A DNA stretch of 64,000 nucleotides from contig NZ_FNIA01000014.1 of NCBI RefSeq assembly GCF_900103505.1, positions 1 to 64,000 on the forward strand, written 5' to 3'. Made by a program: the position numbers and the translations under genes. Numbering within the stretch: the stretch's first letter is position 1; the number at the start of each line of letters is the position of its first letter. Under the pieces are notes generated by a model. That model was not told the DNA's origin and searched no databases. It worked only from the letters and a program-made list of their open reading frames with translations. Source of the DNA: Haloarchaeobius iranensis (GTDB taxonomy: Archaea; Halobacteriota; Halobacteria; Halobacteriales; Natrialbaceae). This document shows positions 57,430 to 64,000 of this stretch, piece after piece.

Positions 57430-58284
57430 ATGACGGCAACCGACGGGAGCGTCGAACCGCCGACGCTGACAGGCGACGACGTCCTGCGAATCGACGACGC
57501 CGACTTCGACGCCGACCGCGTCGCACTCGTGACTGGGGCGGCATCGGGCATCGGCCGCGCCACGTCGCTGGTGCTGGCTGCGAACGGACTGACGGTGGTC
57601 GCGACGGACGTCGACGAGGAGGGCCTCGTGGGCACCCGCGAGCGCGGCACCGAACTCGGCTTCCCGGGCGAGATACACCCCGAGCCCGCCGACATCACCG
57701 ACGACGACCACCTCGAGGGCGTCGTCGAAGCGGCCGCCGGCTACGGCGACCTCGCGTATCTCGCGAACATCGCCGGGATGCAGCACATCTCGCCGCTGGA
57801 CGAGTTCCCGATGGACGTGTACGACACCATGCACGAGGTGATGCTCCGCGCGCCCGTCTACCTCTCGAAACTCGTCCTCCCACACCTCCGCGAGAGCGGC
57901 GGCTGCGTCGGCAACATGGCGTCGGTCCACGGGCACTACGTCACCGCCGACAAGGTCGCCTACAACGTCGCCAAGTTCGGGCTCCGGGGGCTCACGCAGT
58001 CCATCGCCGCCGAGGGCGCGGGGACGGTCCGGTCGTTCTCGGTCAGCACCGGCTACGTGAAGACGCCGCTCGTCACCGACCAGATTCCGGATACGGCGGA
58101 GCAGCGCGGCATCTCAGTGCAGGAGGTCGTCGAGGACGTGATGCTCGGCCAGTCGCGGACGAAGGAGATGATGGAACCCGTCGACGTCGGCAACCTGTTC
58201 GCGTTCGGCTTCTCGAAGCACGCCCACCACCTCAACGGCGGTGACCTGCTGTTCGACGGCGGGATGACGCTGACGTACGAGTAG
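57430..58284 (+). CDS. Short-chain dehydrogenase, 3-hydroxybutyrate dehydrogenase-like
   Basis: A 284-residue SDR. Coenzyme loop 'ALVTGAASGIGRATS' (~37-51), NAG-like 'NIAGMQ', catalytic Ser in 'NMASVHGHYV', and Tyr-Lys shown as 'KVAYNVAKFGLRGLT' (YxxxK). C-terminal 'GYVKTPLV... QI' is like 3-hydroxybutyrate dehydrogenases. An N-terminal extension of ~30 acidic residues precedes the fold. Specificity is not certain from sequence. Start ATG 57430; upstream text is promoter. Confidence 0.85.
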   Translation: MTATDGSVEPPTLTGDDVLRIDDADFDADRVALVTGAASGIGRATSLVLAANGLTVVATDVDEEGLVGTRERGTELGFPGEIHPEPADITDDDHLEGVVEAAAGYGDLAYLANIAGMQHISPLDEFPMDVYDTMHEVMLRAPVYLSKLVLPHLRESGGCVGNMASVHGHYVTADKVAYNVAKFGLRGLTQSIAAEGAGTVRSFSVSTGYVKTPLVTDQIPDTAEQRGISVQEVVEDVMLGQSRTKEMMEPVDVGNLFAFGFSKHAHHLNGGDLLFDGGMTLTYE

Positions 58285-58297
58285 TGGGGACTCGCGG

Positions 58298-58501
58298 TCA
58301 GTTCCGGCGGACCAGGACGAGGGCGTACGCGAGCAGGGCGACGCCGCCACCCAGGTAGACCAGCGGCGGCAGCGTCCACGCGATGGTGTCCGTCAGGTTG
58401 CCGACCCCGAGAACGAGCAACCCGACTCCCAGCCCGAACTGGAGGGCGACCCGAACTCGATGGCGGCGTCCTCCACTCGTTCCAGCTTCGGAGCCCGTCA
58501 T
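58298..58501 (-). CDS. Small two-TM membrane protein
   Basis: A 67-residue protein with a basic N-terminus (MTGSEAGTSGGRRHRVRV), two hydrophobic helices (~18-36 and ~44-63) and a basic end. Convergent with the SDR gene. No family recognised. Confidence 0.6.
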   Translation of the reverse strand: MTGSEAGTSGGRRHRVRVALQFGLGVGLLVLGVGNLTDTIAWTLPPLVYLGGGVALLAYALVLVRRN

Positions 58502-58606
58502 ACCTCGTGTATCGTCGCTGACCCGTATAAATCACTGCCGTCGAGCGATAGCCGAGGAGAAAGTACTTGCCTGGCGACTGTATCAGATATCAGATACAGA
58601 TTCGTC

Positions 58607-58957
58607 ATGGTCGACATAGACGCCGTCCTGACGGTGCTCGCAGTGGTCCTCCTCTCGGCCGCCGCGCTCGTCGGCGGACTGTTCGTCTTCGCGACGGTCG
58701 ACCCCGGCCCGTCGCCGGCCGACGACCCGGGCGTACAGCACGTCCTGGTCAACGAGGTGGAGTCGCCCGAGAACCGCAGCGTCCTCCAGTTCGAGACCCT
58801 CTCGGCCGAACAGCAGCGCGAGTTCCGGCGCGTGCTGAACGCCTCCGACCGGGCCCTCGCGTTGCCGAAACCGGTCGAGCTCGAATCCATCGACAGCCAC
58901 CGCTTCTACATCGAGTACGAGGGGACGCTGTACGACATCTCGTTCCCGACGCCGTAG
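58607..58957 (+). CDS. Small membrane-anchored protein
   Basis: A 116-residue protein: one N-terminal hydrophobic segment (~7-30, no lipobox), then a soluble, acidic extracellular or cytoplasmic domain ('ADDPGVQHVLVNEVESPENRS', 'DSHRFYIEYEGTLYDISF'). Looks like a conserved haloarchaeal protein; function unknown. Start ATG 58607. Confidence 0.65.
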   Translation: MVDIDAVLTVLAVVLLSAAALVGGLFVFATVDPGPSPADDPGVQHVLVNEVESPENRSVLQFETLSAEQQREFRRVLNASDRALALPKPVELESIDSHRFYIEYEGTLYDISFPTP

Positions 58958-59130
58958 CCGGCGATAGTCCCGAAAGATAACTTTCCTGATTTTTCTCCCG
59001 AGATTCGCTCTCGGGTTTCAGGCCGTACACACCAACCGAGACCGGTCTGAATCACACAAACAGGAGACTCATATAACATGAACGATGTATGTACTCGAGA
59101 GATGCGTCGGTCGCGTCTCGGTGACTCTCA

Positions 59131-59793
59131 ATGGACCTCGACGAATTCAAGACACGGAACGCACCGAAAGAGGGCGGGGACGTCTTCCAGCTGGAGAACT
59201 CGAAGCTGCTCGACGTGAACGTCGACGGCACCGTCATGGCGAAGGCGGGGGCGATGGTCGCCTACGAGGGCGACATCTCCTTCGAGCAGAAGTCCAGCGG
59301 CGGCCTGACCGGCATGATAAAGAAGAAGGCGACGGGCGAGGGCTCGACGATGATGAAGGCCAGCGGCAACGGCCAGCTCTACCTCGCGGACGACGGCAAG
59401 AACGTCCAGATAATCGAACTCGACCCCGGCGAGGAGATCAGCGTCAACGGCAACGACGTGCTCGCGTTCGAGGAGCGCGTCGGCTGGGACATCAAGACCA
59501 TCAGCAGCATCAGCGGCGCGAGCGCCGGCGGGATGTTCAACCTCTTCCTCGAGGGCCCGGGCTTCGTGGCGATCACGACCCACGGCGACCCGCTCCTGCT
59601 GGAGACGCCCGTCCGGACCGATCCGGCTGCGACGGTCGCCTGGAGCGGCAACGTCTCGCCCGGCTCGCACCGCGACGTGAACCTCAAGTCGTTCATCGGG
59701 AAGTCCTCCGGCGAGACGTTCCAGCTCGACTTCACCCAGCCCGGCGGCTGGGTCATCGTCCAGCCCTACGAGGAAGTCGGGCCGGAGCAGTAG
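59131..59793 (+). CDS. AIM24-family protein
   Basis: A 220-residue protein of the AIM24/TRAP-like beta-roll family. Typical text: 'QLENSKLLDVNVDGTVMAKAGAMVAYEGDISFE', 'GNGQLYLADDGKNVQIIELDPGEEISVNGNDVLAFE' and 'FLEGPGFVAITTHGDPL' (quoted in part as landmarks). The family occurs in all domains, is named for a mitochondrial protein and has no settled biochemical role. No signal peptide. A TATA-like CATATAAC lies near 59069-59076. Confidence 0.85.
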   Translation: MDLDEFKTRNAPKEGGDVFQLENSKLLDVNVDGTVMAKAGAMVAYEGDISFEQKSSGGLTGMIKKKATGEGSTMMKASGNGQLYLADDGKNVQIIELDPGEEISVNGNDVLAFEERVGWDIKTISSISGASAGGMFNLFLEGPGFVAITTHGDPLLLETPVRTDPAATVAWSGNVSPGSHRDVNLKSFIGKSSGETFQLDFTQPGGWVIVQPYEEVGPEQ

Positions 59794-59842
59794 CTCACAG
59801 TCGTCGCTTCGCTTTTCGAACGGCCGTCTGGCGAGCCGGGGG

Positions 59843-60850
59843 TCAGTCCCGCCCGTCGCCGCCGTCGGCCTCGACCGGCCGGTCGCCGCCCGTCCGCGTC
59901 GGCAGCACGGTGACCGTCGACCGGAGCGTCCGCGCGGTGCCCACCGCCGCGTAGACGGCGATGGCGACGAGGATGATGGCACCTCCGGCCGCCACGTCGT
60001 AGACGTACGAGAGCGTCGCCCCGGTGACGGTGGCGACCAGTCCGGCGGCGACGGCCGCGACGACGGCCCGCCGGAACCCCCGCATCCAGCCGGCCGTCGC
60101 GACCGGAATCACGAGCATACCGGCGACGAGTATCACGCCCAGTATCTGCATCGCAGCGACGACGACGACCGCCGTCAGGACGACGAGCAGCAGGTTGTAC
60201 CGGCCGACGTTCAGCCCCGCCGCCCGGGCCCCGACCTCGTCGAACGTCGCGTAGAGCAGCGGTCGGTAGGCGACCGTCACGACCACCGTCACCAGTAACG
60301 TCATCGCCAGCAGGACACCGAGGCTGCGGCGGGTGACCGTCGCCAGCGAACCGAACAGGTAGCTGTTGATGCCGACGGCGATGCCGCCGTCGGTCGCCGT
60401 CACCAGCACGCTCCCGACCGCGAACGAGCCGGTCAGCACGACCGCCATCGAGGTGTCCGAGTACGTGCCGATGCGGTCGACGAGCAGCTGGACGAGCACC
60501 GCCGCGACGGCGGCGACGAGCAGCGCGGTCAGCAGCGGCGGCACCGACAGCGCGTACGTCGCGTTGACGAACAGGCCGACGGCGACGCCGGCGAACGCCG
60601 AGTGCGCGAGCGTGTCGCCGATCATCGCCATCTCCCGGTGGACCAGGAAGCTCCCGACGAGCGGGGCGATGACGGCGAGACAGACCGCCGCGAGGTACGC
60701 GCGCTGCATGAACGGGTAGCCGAGCATCTCGACGCCGGTGAGGGCCGCGAGCACGTCGAGGGCGGTCCCCCACACGTCGTCGAGGACCCAGTCGAGCAGT
60801 CCGCTCAGCAGGAGCGGCGGCATGGCCGCGAGCATCGGCACCCCAGTCAT
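59843..60850 (-). CDS. ZnuB-type metal ABC transporter permease
   Basis: A 335-residue ABC-3 family permease with about nine hydrophobic segments. Features of the family: 'YPFMQRAYLAAVCLAVIAPLVGSFLV' at the first membrane region, 'EMAMIGDTLAHSAFAGVAVG' and 'QILGVILVAGMLVIPVATA'. It imports zinc or manganese with its ATPase and binding protein. Overlaps the ATPase gene by 4 nt. Last gene of the operon. Confidence 0.88.
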   Translation of the reverse strand: MTGVPMLAAMPPLLLSGLLDWVLDDVWGTALDVLAALTGVEMLGYPFMQRAYLAAVCLAVIAPLVGSFLVHREMAMIGDTLAHSAFAGVAVGLFVNATYALSVPPLLTALLVAAVAAVLVQLLVDRIGTYSDTSMAVVLTGSFAVGSVLVTATDGGIAVGINSYLFGSLATVTRRSLGVLLAMTLLVTVVVTVAYRPLLYATFDEVGARAAGLNVGRYNLLLVVLTAVVVVAAMQILGVILVAGMLVIPVATAGWMRGFRRAVVAAVAAGLVATVTGATLSYVYDVAAGGAIILVAIAVYAAVGTARTLRSTVTVLPTRTGGDRPVEADGGDGRD

Positions 60851-61587
60851 GGGTGGTCGTGCGCGAGCACGTGCTGGTCGCCGCCGTAGGCGTCGGCGAG
60901 CGCGTCGGTCTCGACGAACGTGTCGGGGTCGCCGTGGAAGAACAGCCGGCGGTTCAGGCAGGCGATCTCGGTGGCGTGGGTCGTCACGACGCCGATGTCG
61001 TGCTCGACGAGGATGACAGTGAGCCCGGACGCGTTCAGCTCGGCCAGCAGCTCGTAGAACGCCTCCCGGGACTCGGCGTCGACGCCGACCGTCGGCTCGT
61101 CGAGCGCGAGGAGGTCGGCTTCGGCCGCGAGCGTTCGCGCGATGGCGACCCGCTGTTGCTGCCCTCCGGAGAGCCGGTCGACGCGACGGTCGGCCAGGTC
61201 GCGGACCCCGACGCGGTCGAGCGCCGACTCGACGGCCCGCCGGTCGTCCGCGGAGAACCGGCCGAACGGGCGGTGCGGGTACCGACCCATGCGGACGGCT
61301 TCTCGCACCGTCACCGGCATCCGTCCGCCCGCGTGGGTCGCGTCCTGTGCGACGTAGCCGACGCGCTCGCCGTCGGCGAACGCGTGCGCCGGCTCCCCGA
61401 ACAGGGAGACGCTGCCGGCGTCGGGGCGGTGCAGCCCGACCAGCAGCTCCAGCAGCGTCGTCTTCCCGGAGCCGTTGGGGCCGACCAGCCCGAGGAACGC
61501 CCCGGGTTCGACGGCGAGCGAGACGTCCTCGACGACGGGCGTGTCGCCGTAGGCGAACGTCACGCCGTCGGCCTCGACGACCGCCAT
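60847..61587 (-). CDS. ZnuC-type metal ABC transporter ATPase
   Basis: A 246-residue ATPase: Walker A 'GPNGSGKTTLL' (~36-46), signature 'LSGGQQQRVAIAR' (~138), Walker B 'LLALDEPTVGVD' (~158) and switch His in 'ILVEHDIG'. Middle gene of the importer operon; it shares one base with the binding-protein gene and overlaps the permease by 4 nt. Drives import of zinc or a related divalent metal. Confidence 0.92.
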   Translation of the reverse strand: MAVVEADGVTFAYGDTPVVEDVSLAVEPGAFLGLVGPNGSGKTTLLELLVGLHRPDAGSVSLFGEPAHAFADGERVGYVAQDATHAGGRMPVTVREAVRMGRYPHRPFGRFSADDRRAVESALDRVGVRDLADRRVDRLSGGQQQRVAIARTLAAEADLLALDEPTVGVDAESREAFYELLAELNASGLTVILVEHDIGVVTTHATEIACLNRRLFFHGDPDTFVETDALADAYGGDQHVLAHDHP

Positions 61588-62591
61588 CAGCCCTCCAACG
61601 CCCGTTCGAGCGTCGGGCGGTTCACGTTCTCGACGACGTCGAGGTAGCTCCAGTCCCGGTCGGCCCAGTCGTCGTGGAGGCCGGGGAGCGCGGTCAGCGG
61701 CAGGACCTCGGTCGCGTCGGTCTCCTGGACGAGCTGTTCGGCGGCGCGCTGGGACTCGAGCGGGTCCGCACAGATGTACCGCAGGTCGTGCGTCTCGATG
61801 ACCTCCTGTGCCCGCTGGATGTCCCGTGCCGTCGGCCGGGAGTCGGGGGAGATGCCGGTGAGCGCCTCGATCTGGAGGCCGTACCGGTCGCCGAGATACT
61901 GGAACGCGTCGTGGCCGGCGACGAGGAGCATCCCCTTCGAGCTGTCGGCGACAGTCGCCTCGAGGTCGGCGTGGAGTTCGTCGAGCCGCTCCCGATACGC
62001 CGTCGCGTTCGCGTCGTAGGTGTCGGTGTTCCCCGGGTCGACCTCGACCAGCGCCTCGCGGACCGTGTCGACGGCCGTCCGGACCCGGAGCGGGTCGAGC
62101 CAGAAGTGCGGGTCGAACTCGCCGCCGTGGCCGTCGTGGTGTTCCTCGTCGTCGTGGTGTTCGGTCTCCGTGTGCTCCTCCCCGTCACCGTGGTCGTGAC
62201 CCTCGCCGAGCGGGAGCAGGTCGACGTCCGCGCTCGCGTCGACGGTCGCCACCGTGGCGCCGTCGGCGCGCAGGTCGGTCCTGATGTCGTCGACCCAGGG
62301 CTGGAACCCCCGCATGCCGTGGACCAGCAGCGACGCGTCGCGGATGGACTCCCGGACGCGCGGCCCGGGCTCCCAGCCGTGGCCGTGCTGGCCGACCGGC
62401 ACGAGCACGTCGGCGTCCGTCGCGTCGCCGGCGACGGCGGCCGCGACCGCGCCGAAGACGAAGAAGGACGACTGGACACCCTGGTTCTCGGTGTCGCCGC
62501 CGGTGTTCAGTCCGTCGAGACAGCCAGCGACGGTGCTGAGCCCCGCCAGACCGGTTCCTGCCAGCACTCGCCGTCGGGTGAGTTCCCGCAT
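61587..62591 (-). CDS. ZnuA-type metal-binding lipoprotein
   Basis: A 334-residue cluster A-I (ZnuA/TroA) substrate-binding protein. The signal combines a Tat-like 'LTRRRVLAG' with a lipobox ('TVAGC'), so it is exported folded and lipid-anchored. A His/Asp/Glu-rich loop of about 25 residues (around 133-160; 'HDHGDGEEHTETEHHDD') is the hallmark of zinc-specific members. Metal ligands likely include His in 'VHGMRGFQPW', 'DPHFWLDP' and 'GHDAFQYL'. First gene of the operon; leaderless, with TATA (TTAAATAC) at about 62611-62618. Confidence 0.92.
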   Translation of the reverse strand: MRELTRRRVLAGTGLAGLSTVAGCLDGLNTGGDTENQGVQSSFFVFGAVAAAVAGDATDADVLVPVGQHGHGWEPGPRVRESIRDASLLVHGMRGFQPWVDDIRTDLRADGATVATVDASADVDLLPLGEGHDHGDGEEHTETEHHDDEEHHDGHGGEFDPHFWLDPLRVRTAVDTVREALVEVDPGNTDTYDANATAYRERLDELHADLEATVADSSKGMLLVAGHDAFQYLGDRYGLQIEALTGISPDSRPTARDIQRAQEVIETHDLRYICADPLESQRAAEQLVQETDATEVLPLTALPGLHDDWADRDWSYLDVVENVNRPTLERALEG

Positions 62592-62714
62592 ATTGCTAAG
62601 AACAAAGTAGTATTTAATAAGAATTGTGTTTTCCTCTGTTAGAATTGTTAATCAGGGTCCCGGGTCGTGGGGTACCGTTTTGTCCCCGCCGGCGCAACGA
62701 CGGACCAGCACTCG
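62592..62714. promoter_or_regulatory. AT-rich divergent promoter of the metal importer
   Basis: Contains the znuA-side TATA (about 62611-62618) and the repeated words AATTCTTATT and AATTCTAAC on the minus strand, i.e. AGAATTGT at 62620-62627 and 62640-62647, 20 bp apart. These may be sites for a metal-responsive DtxR/Fur-like repressor. Confidence 0.45.
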
Positions 62715-63557
62715 ATGCACGACCCCCCACCGACGCCGGCGCTGTCCGACGCAGCCGCCGCCCTGCTCGATGGCGGCCACCTCTGGCTCCGCGAGCACGT
62801 CACCGGGAGCCCGTTCCGGTTCCAGCTCCAGCCGTCGGGCGTACTCGCCTTCGGCGACGGCGAGCGCGAGTTCGACGCCGACGACGTGCCACTCCCGTAC
62901 GCCCACGCGGTCCGGCACGTCCGCGAGCACTTCGACCGCGCAGCGTTCCGGGGCTCGGTCGACGACGTGGCGTCGGTGACCTTCGTCGGCGTCGCGGTCG
63001 ACGGCAGCGGCGTCGCCTACGACTGGTCGCGAACCCCGTCGTTCCTCGGCACCGAGGTGTACGACGGCGACCACGGGGCCGCCCTGCCGCCGGACTCGGT
63101 CCAGGCGATCTACGACGGGCTCGGGCTGGCAGCGGCGAACGCGCTCGAGAAGGAGGTTCGCGCGGTCGACTTCGACGCGGACGGGTACGCCTTCCCCGAA
63201 TCGGACTGGCGCGACGGACCGGTCGCCGGCGTCCTGCTCGCGGACAAGACGGGCCACCGCGCCGTCCTTCGGAACACGGCCGTCGGTGGTGGGGACGGAC
63301 CCGGAACGGAGGCCGCGACCCCGGCGGCGCTGGTCGAGCGCCACGCCACCGACCGCTGGCTCGACGGCGTGGTCGGCGGCCTCGGCGTGGCGGACGACGA
63401 ACTCGGCTTCGACCTGCTGTTCGAGCGGGCCGTCGAGGCGCTGGCTCGCGAACAGGTCCGGGCGTTCCGCGACGGCTCCGCCGACACCGACGAGTCCGCG
63501 GTCGGGAGCGCGATGGCCGACCGCGTCGAGGCGTATCTGGTCGACAGACGGGAGTAA
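62715..63557 (+). CDS. Possible RNA-ligase-fold protein
   Basis: A 280-residue protein starting MHDPPPTPALSDAAAALLDG. 'HLWLREHVTGSPFRFQLQPSG' resembles the nucleotidyltransferase motif I region of RNA ligases, although the usual KxDG lysine is not evident here; 'VTFVGVAVDGSGVAYDWSRTPSFLG' and 'LLADKTGHRAVLRN' look like later motifs. It could be a diverged, perhaps inactive, ligase-fold protein. Weak recognition; no neighbour supports a pathway. Start at 62715 preferred over 62667, which reads through the promoter. Confidence 0.55.
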   Translation: MHDPPPTPALSDAAAALLDGGHLWLREHVTGSPFRFQLQPSGVLAFGDGEREFDADDVPLPYAHAVRHVREHFDRAAFRGSVDDVASVTFVGVAVDGSGVAYDWSRTPSFLGTEVYDGDHGAALPPDSVQAIYDGLGLAAANALEKEVRAVDFDADGYAFPESDWRDGPVAGVLLADKTGHRAVLRNTAVGGGDGPGTEAATPAALVERHATDRWLDGVVGGLGVADDELGFDLLFERAVEALAREQVRAFRDGSADTDESAVGSAMADRVEAYLVDRRE

Positions 63558-64000
63558 CGCTTTTGCCGTCGGCGGCTCGATTACGGGCCGCATTGAACAC
63601 GTGCTCGCGGTCGACTCGGGCTCGCGTCGCGGTCTGACGCGAGGGTCGGCCGGCTCGCCGGCTGTGGGCACCGTGACGGGCCGACCGGAAGGGTCGCCGT
63701 CCCGCACGGGGTCACGCTGATCGGCACTCAGGTTCGCGCGCCCCGCCAGCGTTGCGTGGACTGTTCTCCCGGTCTCGAACTCGCTAGCGGAGCGCGTGGG
63801 ACGTTCCGCCCGCCGACCACCGCCGGTCACCATCCACGTCGATGCACGCTACACCCACGATTCGTCCGCAGTTCCGCCAGTCGCACCGCCCGCAGCTTCT
63901 CACGACAGCCGTCGCGCTCGCCGCTGGCCCCGAGGCACGGGCCGGAGGTGGCCGATGCCGCTGAGCCGCCACGAGCCGGCCCTCGCTCTCGGCTCCCGCG
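63558..64000. other. Right end of the window, no supported gene
   Basis: About 440 bp. A 40-codon frame at 63842-63964 overlaps an ATG at 63955 (MPLSRHEPALALG...) that stays open to the window edge and has a GGAGGTGG ribosome-binding site about 4 nt before it. The second may be the start of a gene that continues outside. Nothing else recognised. Confidence 0.3.

Noticed and set aside
63842-63964. A 40-codon gene near the right end
   Set aside because: Short, no recognisable family, and no clear promoter; only noted as possible.

Overview
The window comes from a haloarchaeon (class Halobacteria). The chromosome is GC-rich, the proteins are strongly acidic, many genes have a TATA box about 25-30 nt before a leaderless start, exported proteins carry twin-arginine signals, and gene families such as Bat-type HTH regulators, a PurN-PurH fusion and archaeal NAC are typical of that class. 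No rRNA, tRNA or CRISPR array was found. The genus cannot be named from sequence alone.

Positions 1-15,501 are an integrated mobile element with patchy, often low GC. Its right half is a pleolipovirus-like provirus: VP3-like membrane protein, two tiny overlapping ORFs, spike, two further membrane-associated proteins, VP8-like ATPase and an Hjc-like nuclease on the minus strand, followed by a winged-helix regulator and a tyrosine recombinase at the right edge. Its left half is a low-GC cargo block: a winged-helix regulator divergent from a D12-class adenine methylase, two larger PD-(D/E)XK proteins, a Panacea (SocA/DUF4065) antitoxin-like protein, a membrane protein and one unrecognised protein. 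It reads as a defence or toxin-antitoxin island.

Positions 15,660-43,835 are mostly core chromosome: a late cobalamin operon (HAD-cbiB-cobS-cobY-cobD-cbiZ, with cbiP separate at 39.3 kb), purine genes (purNH fusion and purB), a drug-type ABC exporter with its own TetR regulator, a six-gene lysine operon (dapA-dapB-dapD-lysA-dapF-dapE), htpX, trmI-nac, PUA and NYN proteins, a MinD-like ATPase and two DUF7344-type regulators. A 600-bp gene-free stretch at 36.0-36.66 kb carries haloarchaeal intergenic repeats with a four-hairpin array.

Positions 44,250-55,162 hold the most interesting system: a SipW-dependent secretion locus. Five consecutive or near-consecutive proteins share a twin-arginine plus SipW-type signal peptide and a TasA/camelysin-like domain, but carry different extra modules: a C-terminal vWA, nothing, a vWA nested inside the domain, a beta-helix, and a Cys-rich tail. 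They are followed by a dedicated SipW signal peptidase and two small proteins. Regulators flank both sides: two DUF7344 proteins upstream and a 7TM-PAS-GAF-HTH sensor downstream. Repeated promoter elements and a covarying leader hairpin link the paralogs, suggesting a co-regulated extracellular fibre or matrix system.

Positions 57,430-63,557 return to ordinary chromosome: an SDR dehydrogenase, small membrane proteins, an AIM24-family protein, a ZnuABC-type metal importer and a possible RNA-ligase-fold protein.
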